Source: Gordionus sp. m RMFG-2023 (lineage: Eukaryota > Nematomorpha > Gordioida > Chordodea > Parachordodidae). From it: DNA of 64,000 nt. A model generated the notes under the pieces. It was given only the letters and a program-made list of their open reading frames with translations, was not told the origin of the DNA and did no database searches. The stretch is taken from contig NC_088776.1 of assembly GCF_954871325.1 (NCBI RefSeq), forward strand, positions 12,090,052 through 12,154,051. Reading direction: 5' to 3'. Positions within the stretch are counted from its first letter, which is position 1; every line of letters starts with the position of its first letter. Positions 48,501-60,500 of this stretch are shown piece by piece. The position numbers and the translations under genes are program-made.

Positions 48501-51500
48501 ATTTTACAAATCTTAATTAAAAATTTTATTGCTACAATTCATATTAAATAGAAATACTCAGGGCTTGTCCCGGTTCACTTCGTTTTTAAAACTCAGACCA
48601 AACAAGATTTTGACCTAGAACAACCCTATTATGATTTGTTTAAATTTGTGCATTAAATAAATATCATTTTTTGTTTTTATATTTTTTTTCCATTATAAAT
48701 AACATAAACGTTTACCATTTATGTAAATCTAAAGAGACACTTTCATTTTAGGTTGTGTAGAGGAAGCTATTATAGACGGCTAAACCGATGACTGTTTAGA
48801 AATAAGACGAACCAGGGCACTGCTTATTAATCATTTTCTAGGCCCTGCCTGCATTTTTAATATTTCTACCATTTTATACCGAATTTAGCTTTGATACTAC
48901 ATGCTCTGATTATTTCCTATATTTTATTATTTATATTATGAAAAATATTTTTTTAAATTTTTAAAAATTAATAATGGAAATAAAGCAGTTTTATAATAAT
49001 AAAAAATATGATGACGCTTATATTTATAATAAGTATTAAAATAGCCGATCCCGTTAATATTATAATCATCATTCCTTGGATTTATCTATGGCCGTCCACT
49101 ATTCCATTAGTTTTTTTTGTATCTGTGAGATGAATTTCTTCGATGTTTGGATTGGATGAGTGTAGTCGTGAAGGTTTACCACCTTTGGGATGGTTATGAT
49201 TTGGATTTTGGAAAGATATGGATTATGGTAGAACGTTTACAATTGTTATAAAAAGAATAAGCATTACCAATATTCTGACACAAGATCATTCTATTCAATT
49301 TAACACTAACTTAATAATTCCCATTATCAAAAAAGAATGATTTATCTTTTCATACGAATTTAGCTGGCTTTCGGAAGAGACCTTGCTTTACAGAGATAAT
49401 CCATACATTAATAGGCATTAGCGAAGTTCCTAGAAGTTGTAACCACCACTAAACATATTTATAGGCTATCAAGGCCTTCGGCATTGATAGGCAAGCTATG
49501 TATGATATTATCTTAAAAAATAGTTATAGCAATATTTAAACTATATAATCACTTAGAGCGTCGTTCTTAATCAACAACATATCCGTTAAGTTATAAAGTT
49601 ATACTATTTCGGAATATTGAAATCAAACTGGTCAAGTCTAGCTTCCACATTGACCTGGATATATTTTTTTTCTTCTAATTAACATTTATTTAAACATTAT
49701 TATAAAGAAAAGATATTTTATATGTAATTTATAAATTTTTAAAAATTCATAAAATTATAATGAACATAAATTAATTATTTCCCTTCTTTGATTTTCCTTA
49801 AAATATTTTATACATTTGAATTTTTTATAATATGCTAGCAGCAGCGTTGTAAGTGGGTGAGCCCACAAGGGCTCAAGCCTCTTAAAAAATTTAGAATCCC
49901 TAAAAAAATTGAATTTTTATTTGCAAATTATATAAATAAAAAATTTTTATTGCTCATTTTAAGATAGAATTAACTCTTTTTTGTTCGTGAAAATCCTCTT
50001 ATATAGATGCTGGAATCTGTTAAGAAAATCTCGAGGTTTACACAATATTTTGGCTAAAATAAAAAAATTTGCGAAAGGTTAGCTTGAAATTAAATGCTAG
50101 TGATGCTTTTGGGCACCAGTATAAGTAAAATCATAACCAAGATTAAATTAATGCATAACTTCTTTAAAATATGGAGAAAATAATACATCATTACTAAATG
50201 TAAGAATGGAGTTTAGAATTTACAAAGATGTTTATTAAACCTCATTATAAAAGGAATGTTGGCAAATTACAACAGTTAATAGTCTCATTAACGATATAAT
50301 AACAAAGATTAAGAAATATATAAAAGTAAACACGATAGCGTTGGATTATTGTAGGGTAATCTTCGAATTTATTTCTGATAATTCATGTAAAATTTTTAAA
50401 TAATTGCTATGATAGGTAAAAAAAAAGAAGAAAAGTAAGGGAAAGAATAACTGAATTAAAGCAGTAAACAGTATTTTACTATTTCTTTTTTTTCCATATA
50501 TTATTAGAAACACTTGAATGAATAATCCAAATCTTTTATATAGAGACTATTTATTTGATGCAATCCATTCTTCTCAATTTCATTTAAGTTAAAATTACAA
50601 TATTGTTTTTTTTCTCACCTCTTTTAATTTTGATTATTTAAAAATTGAACATCACTTGAGTTGTCTGGCTCATAACTTGTGTTGTTAAACGGCTCGATTC
50701 GAGCCGATTTTTAAAAACGACTAATTCAATATTTTATCCAGAATAATATTGCCCAAGCCTGAAGATTTTACTCATAGATGGCATAAAGGTAATTTCGAGG
50801 CTTAAGCAATATTTTTCTAGCTAAAATATTGAGTTAGCCGTTTTTAAAAATCGGATCAAAACGAGCCGTTTAACAACACTACTCATAACTAACTATAAAA
50901 TTTTAAATTATATTTATCTATTCTTATCTTAAAAAACAGTTAGAATTTCCAGACGCCCATGGTTCCTGGGCACCGACTATAGACGTTAAATTTTGTTTGC
51001 CTCTACAAAATTTTCAGGGTATCATAATTAAACCAGATCCTTCCTTGGCTGATAACGTCAAACGCAGAGATTATTGCGCTAAATATGGGGATTTCGCCGA
51101 TTTTTGCGATGGTTTATATTATTTATACATTCCAAATATAACGATGGAAGGGGGAAAGAATGCAACATCATTTATTAATATAAAAAAGAATGTTATAATG
51201 AAGTCCCAATCTTTGATTCTAATTAAAGCCTAAAGACCTGATTAAACCCTCTCAAATGTTTTTAAATAACAAAGTTCAACTAATTTAGTTCTGGTTTTAT
51301 CAAATTATTAAATGCTAATAACTCATACAATTACAATTGGCACATATAAATACGAATATTGTCATAGGCGATTAATGAAGACATATTAATATAAATAATT
51401 ATAATTATTATATTTCTGCTGGGCACGTATCTTACCTTTCATTTTTGTAAAGTTGGATTCAAATAAATTTAATATAATTTTTTTTAGATGAACATATATA

Positions 51501-54500
51501 CGAATACATAGCTCCTGCTCCTTTAATAAAGCCTGGACACGCGTTTCACCCTATTTATAATACGCCAATTTTGGTCGTCGCAGGTTATCTCATTATTTTA
51601 GTGTTTTTTAAAACTTTTACTTAATAATTAACATTTATTTATTTAGAAAAAGAATATCTTAAACAATTAACTCATACATAACATATTAATAATAAAAAAT
51701 ATATTACATTGAGATATTCATTAAATCTTATGATCATCTTATATGCCGTCCATCATTTTCGTTGTTAGGAGGTTATCAGTTTTTTAATGATTCATTTGTT
51801 AATTGTTCTACAAAATGACTCATTCAAAAGAAATTTAAGTAACTAGACGGCACAATGTTTTTATTTATTTGTCGCACCAACAAAATTAACAATTAGGGAA
51901 TGTTAAGGGGGAGGAAGTGGCTAATGAAATATATTTTTTTTTACAAATAGGGATCTCTCATACCTCTCTAAGGATGACGTTAGAAACTTTGATTATGCAA
52001 CCTGGTATCAAGCCTTCAATGATCATGGTATGCCACTTTTTAATTTATTCGTAACTATAATCTTGAATTTAAATATTGCTTACTAAACAAATACAAACTA
52101 AAATAGGAAAGGGTAAAAAAAAAATTATTTATATTACATAACGTAATTTTAATATCAAACTTTTTAAATGTTTAAATTAGTTTTATAATGAAGGGTAAAA
52201 AAAAAATTATTTATATTACATAACGTAATTTTAATATCAAACTTTTTAAATGTTTAAATTGGTTTCGTAATGATAGTATTTAGGATGTTTTATAGACTAT
52301 TACTTAGTTTTACCCTTGATTATAAACTATATATAAAATTATGCACTTCTATAATAGGTGGCTTATGATGAATTGATGCCAGTATTCAAAGATTTAACCG
52401 AATTATTTGGAGCAAGGCCTCATCCCATATCTTCCTCTTTTCATTATAATGGTAATTCTTTTTTCTTTCCCCTTTAATAGAATTTTCCATATATAAATTT
52501 TGTTGTATTTCAATTTGCAGAGTTTGAAAAAAAAAAATTTCAAAGAACAAAATTGAAGATATTTTCTTAAGAAAATTAAAATCATTTTTTAAAATTTTTT
52601 TACAAAAGTAAATTAGAATTTAAGGTAAAATTTGATTAAAAAAACTTGTCTGAGCATTCTCAAAAAAATCTTAATTTTCTTAAGAGATCACAGATTTTTT
52701 AGTTTGAAAGAGCATTTCAAACTACAATTTTGCGACATTTTTTATTAAAGGATATCTTGTTCTAACAATTTATCTCATTCGGATATATTTTTTTTTACCC
52801 ATTCCCTTATCCGTAAGTTTCATAATTCCTATAAATTTTATTTCTCTATTCGTATATATTATTTAGAACTATTCCACAAGGCGCTTCAGCAAGCTTGGGA
52901 TTATTATTCCAAAGAAGTTAATATAAAAAAAAATATTTCTTAATGATTTTACTTTTGATTGGGAGATTTTATTGAATTTTACTTTAAAATGGATAAAAGC
53001 AAAAACTAGTTGGATATACTAGGTAAAATATGATAAATATAGTTATAGTATATAATTAAAATGGAGTGTATAATAATTTATCGGATTTCGCAGAGTTCCA
53101 GCATGTGTAAAATGCCTAACCGATAAATTTCAGACTATTCAAATTAAAGACGCAAACTTACATCCTCTCACATCACATCTATTCCAACTTTTCCCATACA
53201 TAAAAAAACTCAAAAAAATTAAATAACTTGAACATTAAATTTGCTCTACATTTTCCATCTTCTGAAGACTCTCGCAACCAGTGACGTAGCTAGGAATTTT
53301 TCATAAGGATTGGGGGGGGGGGTGTCCATTTTGTCTGGCCTTCGGCCGGGGTTATTTTAAAAATCATATTTCTTTTTCTTAAAATGTAAAAACATTTTAA
53401 ATAGTGTTGTTTAACTGCTCGATTTGAGTCGATTTTTAATAACGGTTAATTGGTGTGGGATTAAAGCCTATATATATTTAGATGAGTCATTCCATTAGTT
53501 TTCGTCTGACCATAGGCCCTTAAATAACTTTAAAGTCTAGTTAATATTGAAAATGACCGATCATTGGTTCAAGTAATGTTTGGGAGTATAACTAATATTA
53601 TTAGTGTTTTAATATTAGTTCTTAAGTTTAAAGTTTGCTGAAATAATTGCAATTCTACAGTGTTGCTGGGCCCTCTTATATAATGATGGTGCTTAGATCA
53701 TATTACCAAACTTCTTTATCTGATTTTAGCTATTCGAATTCTGCAATAATGTCAGATTCATTTAAAATGCTTATTTTTTTAATGCTAAGCATTATATTAA
53801 TGGCAATGGCTAATTGTTGAGAGAATGTTGGTAATAGAAAATTTAAATATTTAAATATTTTGCATGCCCATCAAATTTAAATGAGTTATGATTGTTTTTA
53901 ATAATGGTAAAAGATAGCGTTTTTATAAATCAAATACTGATTCCAAGGTTAATATCTTATCAATGATTTGCCAAAGTTTATCAATTTTAATTTAGAGTTT
54001 ATGACCTAAATTTAAAATAATATTAAATATTAGTAGAAAAATGTTGGTGGCATTTACCTCAGCATTCTTAAATAATTTAAGAAGGCTATTGGCTTCATTC
54101 ATTGGCCAAACGATGTTTAGTTTTTCTCTTTGAAGATTTCTATTCACATTTATAGTTTTAGTAAAAATATAATTCATACAAACAATTGATATTATAAAAG
54201 GAGTTTGGTAAATATGCGCACAATTATTTTGCAGTATTATATGCATCTTTATCATTCCATCTACTTATCATTTTCAACGTTTCAACTATGCCTTCCTATT
54301 CTTCAAGAAAGCCAGTAATTGAATTTTGCCTTTGAAGAAATTTTGTGGGCGAATATTTTTTTAATTTTCGAACTTTTGATCCATCTATATGTTTTAAAAC
54401 ATCATACAACACCTTTGACCTCTTCCCAAAACTTAAAAATTCAATTATTTTGATACTATTTCTATGAAATAAAAGTTATATAAATTATGTGAAGAATTAT

Positions 54501-57500
54501 TTACTTAAACTATTATATTATCAATCTCATTAATTCCACAGGCTTTGGATATAACTAAATTAAGCCAATGTTCTCCACAGTGCACATAGATATCTTTAGG
54601 GCACTTTTTTATATGGGCTTGAGCCCATTTATTTTTCTTGATATTGCTGGAGCACTATCATATCATTGGCCACGGATTTTGGTTATATCTATATTATTTA
54701 TTTTTTTAAAAATACATGATTTGTTTTGCAATGTCTAAATAAGCGAAAATTTTGTAAATTCCTCATCTAAAAAGTAGCATTGGCTTTGCTTTGGTGGCCA
54801 TTTGCAGGACTCCCCAGTACACAAGGTACTGGAGAGCCCTGAGGCTATTAAGCCATTCTTTATTGCAATTTATGTCCATATTATACAGTATATGTATTAA
54901 TAATATAAATGGCGGTTGTTAGTATATAACACGTTATAATATAATTATCACTACATTATACGTAAACAATTTGTTTGTTATTTATTTTTGCGAACTATTA
55001 TTACTGTCGGGAAAAAAACCAGAGGTAGGTCCAGCGGTATACGCAAGGTTTAATAATAATTTTCACGTTAAATTTCAAAAAAATATAAAAAGTAAACAAT
55101 TATCCTTGCGTAACCTATTTATAGGCATAGGACCTTATTTCTGGCTGACCTTGTACTCTGATTTTTGTCCCGACAGAGCTAGAACAGTAGGTCACTATTA
55201 TCACAGCGACCGTCTCTAGCGGACCTATCGGTCCTTATTTTGGCTATTGCCTGAGTTATTATCATTAATAATCTCAATATTTATTATATAAATTTAAGGT
55301 AATAATATGTTAGTATGTAACATTATAATGTATATCTAATTCTAAGTTATATTATGCGAGTGATTTAATGTTAGGGCGGGTTATGTTCCTCGGGACCGGC
55401 CTGTTCCTCGTGGGCTAACATATCCTCTGTTTGGACCGTGTTGTCTTCTAACGACAATTCTAGCGTGTTATCGAAGATGCTTGGATCGAAGTCAAGTTCG
55501 TTGGTTTCCCTTATAGCCGCTTCGATAGTTAGTTCATCTTCGAGGGCCCTGAAGGGGGTTGACGCCCTTACCCATGGTAATCCGAGTTCGACTGGGGGTA
55601 AGCCCTCCACGTCAATACCATGTAAGGTGTTGTGCGCTTGTTCGTCTAGCATCCATTGTCTGCTTGGTTCGTCGGCATCATTGTCCTCCGAGGCGATCCA
55701 CGTGAGATTCCTAGCTAGGTGAACATATTTGGCAAACCCCAAGGATAGCATGATTTTTGTTAATAACATTTCGCACGAAGGAGATTTGGATCCTCCTTTT
55801 TTAATTATTGTGTATGCGACTTGGCTATCCGTGACCAGGGATGGGATGTTGCCGTATTTGTTAAGGCCATATTTACATCCGATCCAGATCGCTAACAGTT
55901 CTTTTTGGTTGATGTGGTTCGCCGCGTATTCCGGGATGCCTAATGATAATTTAGCTTCATCGAAGGTGAAGGAGGCTTTGCTTTCTAGTCCCTCCGCGAT
56001 ATCGATGTGAGGGCTTGATGCATCTACGTGTATTATTGCATTGATTGGGAAAGTAAAGGGGAAAGGCTTCATGAGCGCTGTTATCGCTGCTACTGCTTTG
56101 GGGTATGCCCTGATGTAGTCTATCGGCGGGGGCGCATCCGGCTCAAGCATTGTGTGGTAGTAAGGAGCGAACACCCTGGATAGACCCGTAATTGCGTAGG
56201 TATAGTGATTTAGGATTCCCAGGACTTCTAACGCTATATCTCTCTCGAAAGACATCGCTTGTAATGTATGCTTGTAGAGGATCAGCTGGCAGAACCTAAG
56301 TCGTTTCTTGTTTTCCGGGTCTACCGTGGCTGTTTTGCTTTCGAAGTCCATGTCAATTCCCAAGTATCTGATCTTACCCGTTGGGATAGTGATTGATTTG
56401 GTAACGTTTACTGTGAGCCCCCAGGCTGCTGCCATATCCAATAATGCCATTGTGTCCTTAAAAACTACCATTTCATTTGCATGGAATATGATTACATCGT
56501 CCAGGTATACTGAATAATTAGCTGTTTTAACCGTCTTATTGCATAAATCCAATACGATGTTTTGTAGTGCGTAAGGCGAGAAGCTGGTTCCCATCGGTAG
56601 GGTTTTATACCTATATTTGGCTGTGGCTGTTGCGAATCCGAAGAATCTTCGTCTCGACTGCGCCAATGGGATACAATAAAAGGCTGACTTCAGATCTATT
56701 TTGGTTGCTTTCCGTGCTCCTGCTAGCATTGGTGCTATCATCGGAATTGTTTTTAATCTAAACGGATATTTAATGAAGTTTTTGGATACGTTCGAGAAAT
56801 CCGATATAACGCGCGGCGTGCCATCCTGCTTTGGGATTAAGAAGAGTGGTGAACAGAATGTGGTGTCCGTTAGTTCGATGACTCCTGCATTGACCAGCTG
56901 GTCGATGATGGGCTGATATTTGGCTGCTAACCTAACGAATCTGTTACGGAAGTGTCCACCGTGATCTTCTATAGCTTGGTTATCGAATTTGGGACAAAAT
57001 CCCCTCGACGCTATCCTTCTGGTGAATGGTGATTGGGCTGGGTGTGGCTTGAGGATGAACTCCGCTAAGTCCAATGATGCATGTAAGTTCAAGGTTGCTC
57101 CGTCCACGGTGTCAATACCCATGAGTCTCAGTAATCTGTGAAAACGACCTATTGTAGCGCTGTCGACCGTCGGCGCTGACGGAGGCAAGACTGCGCTTGA
57201 ATATGGAGAAACCCTATCCATGAATACGTTCGCTAGGATTATAGGTTCCCCCTCGTGTTCAAACTGTTCTGTTATGGGTAAATCACAAATGTCGGTGGAG
57301 TCATTGTCCTCTACATCATCTTCATCAGGGTGTGTCTCACCTGGCGCCCCTCCTGGAGAAAACTTTTAGCGCCTCACATCACGGATCCATCGGCGAATGT
57401 GTTCTTTATCCAATGTCTAGATGCAAGCGTTCGCCCAGGGCGCCAGGGTCTCAGCTATACCCAGTTGTTGAGCGGAAGGGGGCAAGGTCAAGACGAATTC

Positions 57501-60500
57501 ATTTACAGTTTGGCTTCGTCCCTCTCCTGACTCCGGATTTAGTATTGGTTGCGATAACTGTAGGCTCGTCATCGTCCGTAGTGGCGATCTTTCCCTTAAT
57601 ACCCTGTTTGCGCCCACTTCCGTAAGCAGGGTTGGTACGAAAGGGCTGTTGGGGCTCTGGTGGGGCACCTCCTACAAATCTGCAGATAGAATTTTGGGAT
57701 TCGTACTTGATTTTGTCCCATCCCCAGGCTACGGATTTTGCGTATATTTGAGCCTTCGATGCTATTGCTCTTAGATATTCCAGTGATGAGTATAAATTTC
57801 TTTAACGTAACATTTAAGAGCTGGAAATTCATAAACGTCTCTGCCTTTCAATTGGTAGTTTGGCATTGTTTCCGCTAAGCATATCGCATTTATGAAATGT
57901 TTCGCTGTTCTAATTAACTTTTTCTTATCTGTTTCTGCTTGTATATTTAAAGTTTTTATTTCTTCCTCGGATAAAACGAATTCGGTAGATTCCTTAGACA
58001 GATCTATTGGCATATCTGTGAATGTTGGGATGTGCTTGAATTCTCTACTGGTTGATTGAATGTTGCTCGAGAAAAAGGGGTTTTCCGGCTCTTTAACTCT
58101 AGTGTCCAAAGCATTGGGAGATATGGATATGGCTGCATTTCTTTCTTTTTGCGCGTGGAAGAGGGATATTAATTCCGATATTTGCTGAGTCGTGACATCC
58201 AGTTTTGAATTTATACTGTTTATGTCTCCTCTAGTTTGACTGATCTTGTCATTAACTATGGTTCGGAAGTCTTCCATCTCACCTTTGGTCGCGTTTTCTG
58301 CCATTTTACTTCTAGTATTTGATCCCGTTTTGGAATATTTTTTAGGTTTTGACGGAATTTTAATTTTATTATTAAATAACCCAATTATTTTGACTTGGAT
58401 TAACTTGCGGAGGTTGTTGAACGAAAAAACCAGAGGTAGGTCCAGCGGTATACGCAAGGTTTAATAATAATTTTCACGTTAAATTTCAAAAAAATATAAA
58501 AAGTAAACAATTATCCTTGCGTAACCTATTTATTAATGATTATTTACTATTATTAAAAATATTATAAAAAAATAAAAGACTTAATATGCACGCCATTTTT
58601 TTTTAAATTATAGAAATAAATAAGAAATTTTTATTTTTAAAAACGTTCCGGAAAGGGAGATTCTGTTCCATAAATACTCAACGTTTCATTCCATGTCCCT
58701 GTTTATAGTCAAAGCAACATAATATTTGTATTTTAAATAATCGCTTTTTTATTAATAAATTGATTTCTATATAATGTAGAAATATTTATTTTAATTTGAG
58801 CCGATTTGGTTCAGAAAAATATTATATAAGTAAGAAAATTTTGCTCACAAATGACATAAAGGTTTGGATATCTATTGGCGAAATCTCTAGGCTGAGCAAT
58901 ATTTTTCTGGCTAAAATATTGAGTTGGCCGTTTTTTAAAAATCGGCTCAAATCGAGCCATTTTATAACACTAATTTAAATGGACAATATTTCTAAGAATC
59001 TTATATTATAAAGAAATAAGATTTTAGTGAAAATTCCTAGCTACACAACTGCTCCGAAGCAACTTTAGCCACTAAATTCTCGTTAAAATATCATCTTCCA
59101 CAAATAAACCATTTTCTCAATTCTTTCACTCCTAGTCCTCGACATCTAATTATTTCAATTAGTATTTGTGTTTAACATCAGAATGGATCTAACGATGTGA
59201 ACCCTTGAGCTAAATACTTTTCTACCTAATCATCTATGAAATGGTCAAAAACCTTTCTACCGATTGCAAACTTCACCGATATACCTATTACATAGATGAT
59301 TGAAAACTCCTCCAAGCATTCTGGATTAAAAATCAATCTAATCCCAGACAAAAGACTTACGTTAATTTCGAAACATTTTAAAACACTTTCATCCTAATCT
59401 TTTTCTTTCTTAAAAATTGGTCAAGGAAACAATGGCCATAACGTTGATTCCCCTACCAAATCTCGGAAAATCACAAAATATGGTACCATCGATTTTCCTA
59501 CGCATTCATAACTATCGCTTGTTATACTCTAACTTTTTTCTGGTGCTTAGCACAATGTTTTTAAAGCAATAGGAGATAGATCGGAGATTGTTTTTTTTGC
59601 TTAAACATCTATTATTTTTTCTCGCCTTAATCATAGTTTTACATTTAACGTCAGGATTGATTTAATATTTAAAGAAATGATATGATGTTCATCCTTTATT
59701 ATATTACATTTTTAGAAAGCTAATTTTGCGCATTCCGCGTTATTTTTTTTGTTATTTTATCAAGTTATCATTATCAAAATTAATATTTTTATTATTAGAG
59801 AAGATTATTAATTAATTTATATATATTCGAAATGTCCAAAGTTATAAAAGGCGTAAAAAAATTTTAATATTAAATTATCAATTTTTGTTTTTAAAAGATC
59901 AATTATGAAAAATTCTGTTCTCATATATAAAAATTATTTAGAAATATTATCTGTAAGAAAAAATATAGTATCAAATTAATAAATAAATTATCTTCGACTA
60001 AACGTTAAGGGTTAAAAGGAGTTACCAAAGTCTTCTTAAGTAAGGCGGCTCATTATAAAAAAGAAGTTACCAAAGTCCTTAAATGTGGCGGTTGATAATA
60101 AAAAAGGAGTTACTAAAGCCCTCTTAATTAAGGTGGCTGATTATAAAAAAGGATTGATATTTTTACAGTACTTCCTGTTGCACATAAGTGCTGCCCGATT
60201 TTTTTTACAGATACATTTACTCAAACAAATGATAGCATATGAATTTTTTTTTATTATTACGCATTTATAGTTTTAACTTTTTTGTATTGGGTACCAAGCC
60301 TTCAATTTCCTAAACATTTATTATATTATATTGTTTGATATTTCGGGGTTGTTTCTTTTTCACTTTTTACATGGAATATAATTAGGTTTCAGTTTACTTA
60401 CTTTGAAATATAAGTCATATATGGCGATGTCCTCGTTTGACTTATTTTTGATACATAATTTAGTTATGTTTAGCCTAGGACCCCTATTTTGGTTTGTTTT

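Larger units (their letters stand above)
54893..58533 (-). mobile_element. Retroelement with split direct repeats (DIRS/Ngaro-like), fossil
   Basis: A repeat of about 109 bp (GGTAGGTCCAGCGGTATACG ... CCTTGCGTAACC) occurs in the same orientation at 58424-58533 and 55014-55122, with copies identical except for one A-run length. A second, weaker direct pair (TGTTAGTATGTAACA type) lies at about 55281-55336 and 54893-54945, giving the A1-body-B1-A2-B2 plan known from Ngaro and PAT-like elements. The body holds a gag-like region and one RT-RNase H frame. No tyrosine-recombinase frame was seen. The near-identical repeats suggest a fairly young insertion. The gag part appears broken in a place or two, and the polymerase part looks whole. 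The body is visibly GC-richer than its surroundings. Confidence 0.72.

Noticed and set aside
55438-57625. Several plus-strand ORFs of 60-97 residues
   Set aside because: They lie antisense to the retroelement's polymerase and gag-like frames and show no protein similarity. The higher GC content explains the long open frames.
60016-60150. CRISPR-like array
   Set aside because: The units are contiguous with no unique spacers and the genome is eukaryotic, so it is a minisatellite.
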